Below, in pieces: positions 1 through 7,267 of a stretch of 64,000 bases of DNA; within the stretch, counting starts at the first letter, position 1; every line of letters starts with the position of its first letter. The stretch lies in NCBI RefSeq assembly GCF_002803065.1, contig NZ_NNBL01000003.1, positions 331,461-395,460 on the forward strand, read 5' to 3'. The notes under the pieces are model-generated. The model was given only the letters and a program-made list of their open reading frames with translations, was not told where the DNA came from and searched no databases. The DNA is from Streptomyces sp. CB01635 (GTDB lineage: Bacteria > Actinomycetota > Actinomycetes > Streptomycetales > Streptomycetaceae). The position numbers were made by a program, and so were the translations under genes.

Positions 1-1239
1 GACGCGGAGTTGGGCCACCGCCTCGTCGCCATCGAGCAGGGCATCGAGCAGCAGCCGGGCCTGCGCGCGGGCCTCGGGTGTGGCGCCGGTGTGCTGCTCG
101 TCGAGCAGACGGCCGCAGTACAGGGTGAGCGCCAACGCCCCCTCCACGTACGCCTTCTGGGCCAGGAGCATCCTGCGGACGTCGGCGTGCGCGAGGATCG
201 GGACCTGCGGCGCGGCCGGGTCCTTGCCCGCGAGAGGGCGGCCCTGCGGGCGCGTGCGGGCGTAGTCGAGAGCATGCAGATAGCCGGTGTACCCGAGGGC
301 GGTGGCGCCCAGGCCGACGCCGATCCGGGCCTCGTTCATCATGTGGAACATGTAGGAGAGCCCGCGGTTCTCCTCACCGACGAGATACCCGACGGCGCCC
401 GGCGCGCCGCCCGGCCGGTGGGCGCCCTCACCGAAGTTGAGGAGGGTGTTCGTCGTGCCCCGGTAACCCATCTTGTGGTTGAGGCCGGCAAGGACCACGT
501 CGTTGCGTTCACCTAGCGAACCGTCGCCGTGTACAAGGACCTTGGGGACGATGAACAGGGACAGGCCCTTCACGCCGGCCGGCCCGTCGGGGTTCCTGGC
601 GAGCACGAGGTGCACGATGTTCTCCGACAGCTCGTGCTCGCCACCGGAGATCCACATCTTGTTCCCGAAGAGGCGGTACGTCCCGTCCTCCTGTCGCTCG
701 GCCCGCGTACGCACATCGGCGAGCGACGATCCCGCCTGCGGCTCCGAGAGACACATCGTGCCCAGGAAGCGGCCCTCCACCATGGGGCGTACGAAGGTGT
801 CGATCTGCTCCTTCGAGCCGTGCGCGAGGACGAGGTTGGCATTGCCGATCGTGAGGAACGGGTACGCGGCCGTGCCGACGTTCGCGGCCTGGAACCAGGC
901 GAAGCACGCGTCGGCGACCACCGACGGCAGCTGCCCGCCGCCCACCTCGTGGTCCATGGTGCTCGCGATGAGCCCCGACTCCCCGAAGACCCGGAGCGCC
1001 TCCTTCACCTCGGGGATGATGTGCACCCGCTCCCCGTCGAAGGTGGGCTCCTGCGCGTCGTTCTTCTTGTTGTGCGGGGCGAAGTGCCGTGTCGCGATCT
1101 GCTCGCTCAGCTCGAGCGCCGCGTCGAAGGTCTCGCGGGAGTGGTCCGCGTACCGCTCCCGGGACGTGAGCGCGCAGACGTCGAGCCATTCGTACAGCAG
1201 GAACTCGAGATCGCGGCGGGACAGCAGCAGGGATGCCAT
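1..1239 (-). CDS. Acyl-CoA dehydrogenase (C-terminus beyond window edge)
   Basis: Flavoprotein of the acyl-CoA dehydrogenase superfamily, expected to introduce a trans-2,3 double bond into an acyl-CoA and pass electrons to ETF. The first 413 codons lie in the window and the reading frame is still open at position 1. It begins MASLLLSRRDLEFLLYEW, typical of the long (about 600 aa) dehydrogenases resembling DmdC (3-methylmercaptopropionyl-CoA dehydrogenase). The FAD/substrate loop TMCLSEPQAGSSLADV and the following GNKMWISGGEHEL segment are intact. ATG at 1239 is used because the family N-terminus starts there. An inverted repeat at 1317-1330 lies about 80 bp upstream and could be a TetR-type operator. 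Substrate cannot be told from sequence. Confidence 0.9.
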   Translation of the reverse strand, partial: MASLLLSRRDLEFLLYEWLDVCALTSRERYADHSRETFDAALELSEQIATRHFAPHNKKNDAQEPTFDGERVHIIPEVKEALRVFGESGLIASTMDHEVGGGQLPSVVADACFAWFQAANVGTAAYPFLTIGNANLVLAHGSKEQIDTFVRPMVEGRFLGTMCLSEPQAGSSLADVRTRAERQEDGTYRLFGNKMWISGGEHELSENIVHLVLARNPDGPAGVKGLSLFIVPKVLVHGDGSLGERNDVVLAGLNHKMGYRGTTNTLLNFGEGAHRPGGAPGAVGYLVGEENRGLSYMFHMMNEARIGVGLGATALGYTGYLHALDYARTRPQGRPLAGKDPAAPQVPILAHADVRRMLLAQKAYVEGALALTLYCGRLLDEQHTGATPEARAQARLLLDALLDGDEAVAQLRV

Positions 1240-1316
1240 GCGTTTACTCCAGGCGCACTGGTGGTGACGGGCGGTACGGAACCAGGGGGCCGACGGGCCC
1301 CGCCCGTACAGCGTAC

Positions 1317-1330
1317 TAAGCAGTCGCTTA
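1317..1330. promoter_or_regulatory. Inverted repeat upstream of the acyl-CoA dehydrogenase
   Basis: TAAGC, 4-nt spacer, GCTTA: a perfect 5-bp dyad in an AT-richer patch of the 164-bp gap between the acyl-CoA dehydrogenase and the divergent small membrane-protein gene. Repeats of this form are common targets of TetR regulators of fatty-acid genes. No regulator gene is next to it, so the role is inferred. Confidence 0.4.
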
Positions 1331-1403
1331 TTTCGGTCAGTAAGTGACGGGGGTAACGGCGCCGCGCGCCCCTGGGTAGGGTTCCGCCCGAAGGGGGAAT
1401 GCC

Positions 1404-1832
1404 GTGACAGGGGAACCTGCGAGCCGGACCGTTCTGGAAGACGGGCAGATCAGGCACCTCGAACTGATCCAGGCCGTCGTCGCGCGTATGGGCAACAACT
1501 CGTTCCTGATCAAGGGCTGGGCGCTGACCCTGATGGGTGCGCTGCTCGCCTTCGCCGCCGGGAACGAGAGCCGGGCGGTGGCGGCCACCGGCTTCGTCCC
1601 CATCGTGGCGTTCTGGCTGCTCGACGGGTACTTCCTGTACAAGGAGCGGCTGTTCAGACGGCTCTACGACAAAGTGCGACGGCCGGGCAACGGCATAGAG
1701 CCCTTCAGCCTCGACGCGAGCGCCGGCGCGGAGCGGGCCGGCGCGCTACGGGCCGCGGGTTCCCTGACGGTCGCGCTCTTCTACGGCGGCCTCGCCCTGG
1801 CTCAACTCATCGCCCTGGTCGTCCTGTTCTAG
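1404..1832 (+). CDS. Small three-helix membrane protein, unknown function
   Basis: 142-residue protein starting at GTG 1404, with an AAGGGGGA ribosome-binding site 5-13 bases upstream. Hydrophobic segments lie at about residues 31-50 (FLIKGWALTLMGALLAFAAG), 57-77 and 120-142, so it should be an integral membrane protein. The stretch RMGNNSFLIKGWAL before helix 1 looks like a family signature; I recognise it only as a recurrent motif of uncharacterised bacterial membrane proteins. It converges on the HIT-family gene of the TIR/STAND operon and the two coding regions overlap by 87 bp at their 3' ends. That unusual arrangement could couple their expression. A membrane effector role would be speculation based on the neighbours. 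Confidence 0.75.
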   Translation: MTGEPASRTVLEDGQIRHLELIQAVVARMGNNSFLIKGWALTLMGALLAFAAGNESRAVAATGFVPIVAFWLLDGYFLYKERLFRRLYDKVRRPGNGIEPFSLDASAGAERAGALRAAGSLTVALFYGGLALAQLIALVVLF

Positions 1833-2276
1833 GGCCTTGGACAGCCGGCTCGCCGCATCGTCCAGGACGAGGGGTGACTCGTCGGCCGGGGCGGGCCAGA
1901 TGGGACCCATCCGGTCGTTCGCGAACCGCGGGACCACATGGACGTGCAGGTGCGGCACGGTCTGGGTCGCGGCGGCACCCGACGACTGGATGACGTTGAG
2001 CCCGTCGGGCCGGAACACCGTACGCACGGCGTGCGCGACCCGAAGTACCGTACGGGTCACGGCCGTTGCCGTCTCCTCGTCCAGCTCCCAGATGTCCTCC
2101 AGGTGGCGCCGCGGTACGACGAGGACATGGCCGGGATGGACCGGGCGCAGCGGCAGGAAGGCGATGACGTCCGGGCCGCCGACGACCAGGCGGGCCGGTC
2201 CCGTACCCGCGGCGATGTGGCAGAACGGGCAGTCGCGCGCCGGTCTTCGGTTCGGTGTCACGTGTGATGGGGCCAT
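1746..2276 (-). CDS. HIT-family nucleotide hydrolase/transferase
   Basis: Histidine-triad protein of 176 aa. The catalytic triad HLHVHV sits at residues 109-114 and a CPFC pair at residues 16-19 may bind zinc. HIT proteins hydrolyse or transfer nucleotidyl groups from substrates such as Ap4A, adenosine phosphoramidate or nucleotide-aldehyde adducts. Residues from about 140 onward form a charged tail that overlaps the 3' end of the convergent membrane-protein gene. Its ATG at 2276 overlaps the 3' end of the NB-ARC/TIR gene by 19 bp, so it is probably the last gene of that operon. A nucleotide-processing enzyme beside TIR domains, which hydrolyse NAD in many immune systems, is suggestive, but HIT genes are also common housekeeping genes. 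Confidence 0.85.
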   Translation of the reverse strand: MAPSHVTPNRRPARDCPFCHIAAGTGPARLVVGGPDVIAFLPLRPVHPGHVLVVPRRHLEDIWELDEETATAVTRTVLRVAHAVRTVFRPDGLNVIQSSGAAATQTVPHLHVHVVPRFANDRMGPIWPAPADESPLVLDDAASRLSKALEQDDQGDELSQGEAAVEERDRQGTRGP

Positions 2277-4471
2277 GCCGCGACGATACGGTCCACCAGT
2301 CTGTGCACCGCGGTCACGGTCTCGTCGGGAGCGGTGGCGCCGCCGGGGTCGACCAGCGTGAGCGCCCGGGCCATGGCGCGGAACAGGTCGGGGGTGGTCT
2401 GGTCGTAGGCGAAGTTCACGAGCAGGTGCACCCGTCTTCTGAGCGGGTCGACGAACTGAGTGACCGCGGGACGGTGCGCCCGGTCGACGTCCCGGAGCAC
2501 GGCCTCGACCCAGGGCGTGTACCGCGTGGGCTCGCGCAGCGGGCCGGTCGTCAGGGCCTCGATCAGCCGGGTCTTGTCGGAGGCCGCCGGGGGATTGGGG
2601 GCGGTCACGGGCGGGGGTTCTGTGGGTCGTACCGGGGGCTCGGGCCGGTCGGGAGAGACGCGAGGGTCCGGCACGAGGGAGAGCGCGGGGGTGTGCTCGG
2701 GGGGCGCCGGCTCCGGTTCGGACTCAGGCGTCGGCTGCGGCTCGGGATGCGGCTGCGCATCGCCCGTACCAGGGCCCGAGCCCGCTTCGGAGCCCGACAG
2801 TGACGTGTCTCCCGTGTCCCACTCGCCGAACGCGAGCGGAATGTCCCGTACGGCGTCCGCGTCGAGCGCCGGAAGATCGCGGTCCGCCGCGTCGATCATG
2901 GTGTCGGCGAGCCTGCGGATGAAGGCCGCGGCCTTCTTCTTGTCCTCGCGCAGCAGGTCGATCAGGTTGTCCGGGGCTTTGCTCCCGCCGAACAGCGCGG
3001 GCGAGCTGTACTGGATGGCGGCCAGATCCTTGGGAAGCGGACCGCGGGGCTTGACCCAGAACAGCGGCAGGATGGCGACCGGCTCGTCGCCCGGCGAACG
3101 CCCGGCCCGGCGGGCGCGCTCCGTCATCACGGCCCACTCTCGCCGGCACCACTCGCTCTCGAAGTAGTCCGCGGTGATCAGCGCGACCATCAGCCGCGTC
3201 GAGCGGATCGCCTCGACCATCGGTTCCCGCCAGGTGAGGCCGAGTCGGAGACTGCGGCGGTCCAGGAAGCCCGTACTCGTCACGTTGCGGCCGCGCTTGA
3301 TGCGCAGCTCCTGTTCGAGCTGCTCGTGGAACTCGGCGACATGGTCCTGGTCGTCCTCCCGGTTCGCGTAGCTGGTGAAGAAGAACGGGGCATCGGCGGG
3401 GCGTGGGGGCAGCACGGCGCGTATCGGCTCCTTGTTCTCGTTCCAGTTCGCCGCCGCCGGGCCGATCAGCGCCCGGACGAGCTGCGCCTCGTGCCGGCCG
3501 GCTCTGTCCTCGAAGGCTTTGGCGAGGGCCAGCAGAACATCGGGAGCGTCCCGGCTGAGGGCGATGGACACCAGGCCGACGACGCGCGTGCGGATGGTCT
3601 CCGTCTCCGACGGCAGGCCGGACGATACCGCCGCCCGCCGGTCGATGGCCTTGATCCAGGCACGGTAGCTGGGGAGGTCCCGGCAGACCGGCGAGGACAG
3701 CAGGGTGTCGATGAGCGTCTCCCGGTCCTGGGCGCTCATCCGCACATGGCCCGACGGCTGCGGCGGTGCGGGCCGTGCGGGCGCGGGCGCGAGCCGTACG
3801 GCGTCGGCGAGCGCGACGCACGTGGCGGGCGGGGTGCCGCGGCGGATCTGCTCGGCCACCGCGATGATCTGCTGCGGATGCCCCGCGAACGCGCGGGCAA
3901 GGTCTTCGGCCACGGGCTGTCTGATCTCGGCCAACTGACGGAAGAGACTGGCCACTTCGGCAGGGTCGAGGTCGTCGACGGGCAGCCGGGCGGCCTCGTC
4001 CCACCCCCCGCCCGGCGGGCGGGAGGTGACCAGGATCCGGGCGTCGCCGGCCGGGAAAAGGTCCTGGATACGGTCGGGATCGGCCACGTTGTCGTACAGG
4101 AGCAGCCACTTGTCGTCGGGCCGCTCGGGGATGTCCGTGACGCGCAGGACCTCGCGGTACCGGGTGTGCAGCTCGTCCGTCCCGCGCTCGATCAGCTGAC
4201 GCAGCCGGTGGGGATCGCTCTCGTGGGAGCAGTTGAACCACCAGGCCACGCGGTAGCGCATGCGGTAGCGGTGGCAGTAGGTGATCGCCGCCTCCGACTT
4301 GCCGTACCCGTGCTGCCGGTCGGCCGGGTCGTGGAGGAGGACCGCGCGATGGTCCTCGAACAGGTCGTGGACGGCGGCGATCTCTTCGTCACGGCCGACG
4401 AACGGGGTCGCCTGGACCGGCAGGTTCGAAATCGGCGGCGGATCGGTGGCGGAACGTCTCGACCCGGTCAA
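2258..4471 (-). CDS. NB-ARC-like NTPase / EAD / TIR / EAD multidomain protein
   Basis: Predicted 737 aa. Order: short N-terminus, NB-ARC-like NTPase (about 20-230), effector-associated-domain-like helical module (about 248-335), TIR-like domain (about 361-530), proline/glutamate-rich linker (570-630), and a second helical module (632-710) resembling the first. The P-loop is HGYGKSE (residues 54-60), poor in glycine but keeping GKS. KWLLLYDN (121-128) fits Walker B and ARILVTSRPP follows. The TIR keeps Glu445 in EWCRREW, the position of the catalytic Glu in NAD-cleaving TIRs. The start is TTG 4471, overlapping the upstream stop as TTGA, with GGGGGG about 5 bases upstream. This implies translational coupling to the double-TIR gene. 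The layout resembles FxsC/FxsT-type proteins and Actinobacterial STAND conflict proteins. Function is inferred. Confidence 0.8.
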   Translation of the reverse strand: MTGSRRSATDPPPISNLPVQATPFVGRDEEIAAVHDLFEDHRAVLLHDPADRQHGYGKSEAAITYCHRYRMRYRVAWWFNCSHESDPHRLRQLIERGTDELHTRYREVLRVTDIPERPDDKWLLLYDNVADPDRIQDLFPAGDARILVTSRPPGGGWDEAARLPVDDLDPAEVASLFRQLAEIRQPVAEDLARAFAGHPQQIIAVAEQIRRGTPPATCVALADAVRLAPAPARPAPPQPSGHVRMSAQDRETLIDTLLSSPVCRDLPSYRAWIKAIDRRAAVSSGLPSETETIRTRVVGLVSIALSRDAPDVLLALAKAFEDRAGRHEAQLVRALIGPAAANWNENKEPIRAVLPPRPADAPFFFTSYANREDDQDHVAEFHEQLEQELRIKRGRNVTSTGFLDRRSLRLGLTWREPMVEAIRSTRLMVALITADYFESEWCRREWAVMTERARRAGRSPGDEPVAILPLFWVKPRGPLPKDLAAIQYSSPALFGGSKAPDNLIDLLREDKKKAAAFIRRLADTMIDAADRDLPALDADAVRDIPLAFGEWDTGDTSLSGSEAGSGPGTGDAQPHPEPQPTPESEPEPAPPEHTPALSLVPDPRVSPDRPEPPVRPTEPPPVTAPNPPAASDKTRLIEALTTGPLREPTRYTPWVEAVLRDVDRAHRPAVTQFVDPLRRRVHLLVNFAYDQTTPDLFRAMARALTLVDPGGATAPDETVTAVHRLVDRIVAAWPHHT

Positions 4472-5553
4472 CGCGCTCCCCCCGCAGGGTCGCGGGGCGC
4501 CGTACCCGCCGTGTCCATGAGGCCTTCGCGGAGCCGTTCGGCCTGGTCGGGACCGGAGCCCTCCAGAGCGAGGACCTTGACTCCGCGTACGAGAACGGGC
4601 CGGGGCGCCGCGTCGATCTGTACGGCGACGAGCCAGGACGGGTCGGAGGCGGGTGGAGTGAAGGCGGCCTCCCAGTCGGTGGGGGCGGTGTCCCCGGCGT
4701 CGAAGTAGCTGCGGGAGAAGACGACCACGACCCGGTCGGCGCCGTCCCGCGCGCGCTCCACCGCCTGCGACAGGGTCTCGCGGCCGACCCGCCGGCGCCG
4801 CTGCCGCACGGTGTGGCCCTCCTCGCTGAGCACGCCGTCCATCCAGTCGGCCCATGCCTGGTCGGCGCCGACGTAGCTGATCGCGATCGAGCGGGGCTGA
4901 CCGGCGGCGCTCTCGTGCCGGGGACCAGGCTGCTCGGGCAACCTGAGGCGGGGGTCGCTTGTGCCGGTCGCGCCCTGCGCGGAGCCGAACGCGGGCAGCG
5001 TGTCGCGCGCTTCGTCGGCCCCGAGCGGTGCCAGCCCGGCGCGCCCGGCCTCCAGGATGCTCTTCGTCAGCTGCTCGACGAACACGTAGTACCGCTCGTC
5101 CGCGCCCGGGTCCGACGACGACACCAGGGCATCCAGGCCCTGCTCCCTGAGCCAGTCGAAGGCGCCGGGCCCGGGGAACGACTCGGATCGGCGCACCTCC
5201 TGCGGGATCAGACGCTCGGCCACGGGTTTCCAGCAGACCGGAATGAGACAGCCGGGGACCTGGACGCCCTCGATGTTCGCGCGGCGGCGCATCCGGGACT
5301 GGATGACGGCCCACTCCAGGCCGCAGCCGCGGTCCAGGAAATACCTGGGGGAGTAGAGCGCGATCATCACGCCGGCCTTGGTGATGGCGCTGCTCGGCGC
5401 CGTGTCGGGGTTCATCGCCGCGCCGAGCGCGCCGCTGATGCCGTAACCCTCCTGCGCCCGCAGCCGGTACTCAAGATCGGCGTGGAAACGAGTGAGCGCG
5501 GGCCAGCCGTCGCCACGGGTGCAGCTCGTGTAGAAGAAAGCGGATGGATCCAC
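4468..5553 (-). CDS. Tandem double TIR-domain protein
   Basis: 361 aa from GTG 5553. The first TIR-like domain (about 5-170) begins VDPSAFFYTSCTRGD, as in the TIR-like FxsC family, and carries Glu80 in CGLEWAVIQ at the catalytic-Glu position. A linker follows, then a second TIR (about 220-345) beginning RSIAISYVGADQAWADW. In the second TIR the equivalent position reads APTDWEAAF, so Asp293 replaces Glu and it may be non-catalytic. The 3' end overlaps the TTG start of the NB-ARC/TIR gene by 4 bases, so the two products are likely made together and may form one complex. The start is uncertain: the frame is open upstream to 5706, but the family N-terminus favours 5553. A GAGGG sits 3-4 bases before the GTG. 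Confidence 0.8.
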   Translation of the reverse strand: MDPSAFFYTSCTRGDGWPALTRFHADLEYRLRAQEGYGISGALGAAMNPDTAPSSAITKAGVMIALYSPRYFLDRGCGLEWAVIQSRMRRRANIEGVQVPGCLIPVCWKPVAERLIPQEVRRSESFPGPGAFDWLREQGLDALVSSSDPGADERYYVFVEQLTKSILEAGRAGLAPLGADEARDTLPAFGSAQGATGTSDPRLRLPEQPGPRHESAAGQPRSIAISYVGADQAWADWMDGVLSEEGHTVRQRRRRVGRETLSQAVERARDGADRVVVVFSRSYFDAGDTAPTDWEAAFTPPASDPSWLVAVQIDAAPRPVLVRGVKVLALEGSGPDQAERLREGLMDTAGTAPRDPAGGAR

Positions 5554-5767
5554 ACGCCCTCGCAAACTGCCGCCGACGGTCCGGCGGGACGGACACTCGC
5601 TCAGAGTCGGACCGGAGGTATCGATGGTGTGCCGTTGGGCTCCGAGGTCTGCCAGTTCAACTCTCCTGAGAATAGGCTGGGTTGACCGCCGTGGGTACAG
5701 CGACAAGAGCCTGGTGGATGCATTCGGCAGGCGTACAGGCGCTTTTCAGGTGCCGCGGCGAGAGGAC
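5554..5767. other. 214-bp gap inside the TIR/STAND operon
   Basis: No convincing gene. It separates the sensor gene (ends 5768) from the double-TIR gene (starts 5553), both on the minus strand. Downstream genes could be read through from the upstream promoter or have their own start here. I see no good -35/-10 pair. An AGGAGAG ribosome-binding-like site precedes a 19-codon TTG ORF at 5601-5660, too short to call. Confidence 0.4.
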
Positions 5768-7267
5768 CTACCCGCCCGTGGCCGGTTCGCCCCCCGGCGC
5801 CGACACGTCCACCAGCTCCGACTCGCCCTTCGGCGTGAGCCGCAGGATCGGGACAGCCTTGTCACGCGGGTCCCCGTTGTCCTTGAACGACAGGAAGCCG
5901 CTCGCGCCGGGCACCTTGCGGTCCCCGTCGAGCTGGAGGAACATCCGGCCGACCGAGCGCCCCGTCACCTCGCCCTGCCAGTTGGACGCCATCCGGATCG
6001 CCTGCGCAGCCGTGAGCACCGCGTCGTGGCCCATGATGTCCTGGCCGTCGTAACGGGCGTCGCCGGGGAACCACTTGTCGAGAGTGCCGCCCGGCTGGAA
6101 GCTGCCGGCCGACGGTCCCGAGACCGAGCCCGGGTCGTTGCGCCACATGTCCGCGTGGGCGAGGCCCGTGTAGAGCATGGTCACGCCGGTGCGCGCGGCG
6201 GCCGCGAGTTCCCTGGGTGTCAGGTTCGTCGTGTCGTCGCCGGTGAGCACGGTGAAGTTCCGCGACTGGCAGGTGCGGTTGGCGAGCGCGTTGAGGAAGT
6301 GCGACAGATGGCGTCCACGCCCCGCGAAATAGACCACTTCGGGCCGCTCGCCGCACAACTGCTCCGCGGTGTAGTGGAGTTCGTTGGGCCAGGCCGAGGG
6401 CACCGAGGAGTCGTAGGTGATCCGGTCCGCGACGAGGCGGTGCTTCTTGTCCGGGTACTCCGCGCTGAACGCGTCGCCGAGGGTGGACGCGTAGAGGTCG
6501 TCCTTGTCGGCGTCCTGGATGACGACGGCGGTACGGTATTTGTTCTTCTGCCGCTTGAGGTACGCGGCACCCGCCCGCGCCTCGTCCGCGTTGGTCGGCG
6601 CGACCCGCACGAAACCCTGTATCCCCTTGATGTCGGTCGCCGTCATGATGCTGGAGACCGTGGCGATGCCGTTCTTCGACAGCTTGCGCAGTGCCTCCAC
6701 GTCCGGGCCGGTGCTCGGGCCGAGGCCCGCCACGGCGACGAGCCGGTCGGGAGCGCTCTTGCGGGCGATCAGTTCGTCGACGGTGTGCTTCCAATGGCGC
6801 GCCCCACTACCGGTGTTGGCGACGAGCAGCCGGATCTTGGGGGAGGCGGCGAGATCGCCCGTGTTGTGCCGGATCTGCGCGAGATAGGCGCCTTCGAGCT
6901 CGTGCCGAACGGAGTCCTCGGAGTTGCTGTCGTCGTCGGTGACCGTGAAGGAGGTGAGATAGGCGACGGTGACGTACGGGTCCGTGCCGCGGTGGTCGTA
7001 GACCCGCTTGTTCTCCTCCTCGATCTTCTTCTCGACCCGCTTGAGATGTGCGGCGAACGTGTACGAGCCGTCGGTGACGCCGACGCACTCCCGGTCCGGG
7101 TCCGCATGCGTCACGCCGTCGGCGCAGCGGGCGCGGGCCTCCGAGACCTTGTCGACGATCAGGAATCCGGCGACGGACAACACCACCGCGAGCGCCACGC
7201 CGGCCGCGACCAGCTTCACCGTCCGCCAGGACCACTCGCGCCACCGGGGCCAGGCCAGAGGGCTCAT
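5768..7267 (-). CDS. Membrane-anchored periplasmic-binding-protein-like sensor
   Basis: 499 aa from ATG 7267, which overlaps the stop of the upstream NTPase gene as ATGA. Residues 1-15 are basic and aromatic and probably cytoplasmic. Residues 16-39 form one transmembrane anchor (KLVAAGVALAVVLSVAGFLI). The rest should lie outside the cell and reads as a type 1 periplasmic-binding fold of the branched-chain amino-acid receptor kind (VAVAGLGPSTGPDVEAL, TAVVIQDADKDDLYAS, VYFAGRGRHLSHFLNAL). There is no lipobox and no ABC permease or ATPase nearby, so it is probably not a transport receptor. Strict coupling to an NTPase gene and position upstream of TIR genes suggest ligand sensing for the operon. 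Ligand unknown. Confidence 0.8.
   Translation of the reverse strand: MSPLAWPRWREWSWRTVKLVAAGVALAVVLSVAGFLIVDKVSEARARCADGVTHADPDRECVGVTDGSYTFAAHLKRVEKKIEEENKRVYDHRGTDPYVTVAYLTSFTVTDDDSNSEDSVRHELEGAYLAQIRHNTGDLAASPKIRLLVANTGSGARHWKHTVDELIARKSAPDRLVAVAGLGPSTGPDVEALRKLSKNGIATVSSIMTATDIKGIQGFVRVAPTNADEARAGAAYLKRQKNKYRTAVVIQDADKDDLYASTLGDAFSAEYPDKKHRLVADRITYDSSVPSAWPNELHYTAEQLCGERPEVVYFAGRGRHLSHFLNALANRTCQSRNFTVLTGDDTTNLTPRELAAAARTGVTMLYTGLAHADMWRNDPGSVSGPSAGSFQPGGTLDKWFPGDARYDGQDIMGHDAVLTAAQAIRMASNWQGEVTGRSVGRMFLQLDGDRKVPGASGFLSFKDNGDPRDKAVPILRLTPKGESELVDVSAPGGEPATGG

Noticed and set aside
4472..5314. Longer NB-ARC/TIR protein starting upstream at 5314.
   Set aside because: That stretch of the frame is antisense-like low-complexity sequence parallel to the genuine double-TIR gene; the TTG 4471 start with a good ribosome-binding site and a 4-bp overlap fits better.
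5601..5660. 19-codon TTG ORF on the minus strand with an AGGAGAG site, between the sensor and double-TIR genes; possible small peptide like FxsA.
   Set aside because: Too short, a weak start codon, and it does not end in the FxSxx pattern of FxsA peptides. The region may just be leader or lost coding sequence.
5768..7267. Branched-chain amino-acid transport receptor.
   Set aside because: It has a transmembrane anchor instead of a lipobox and no permease or ABC ATPase genes nearby, so a sensor role is preferred.
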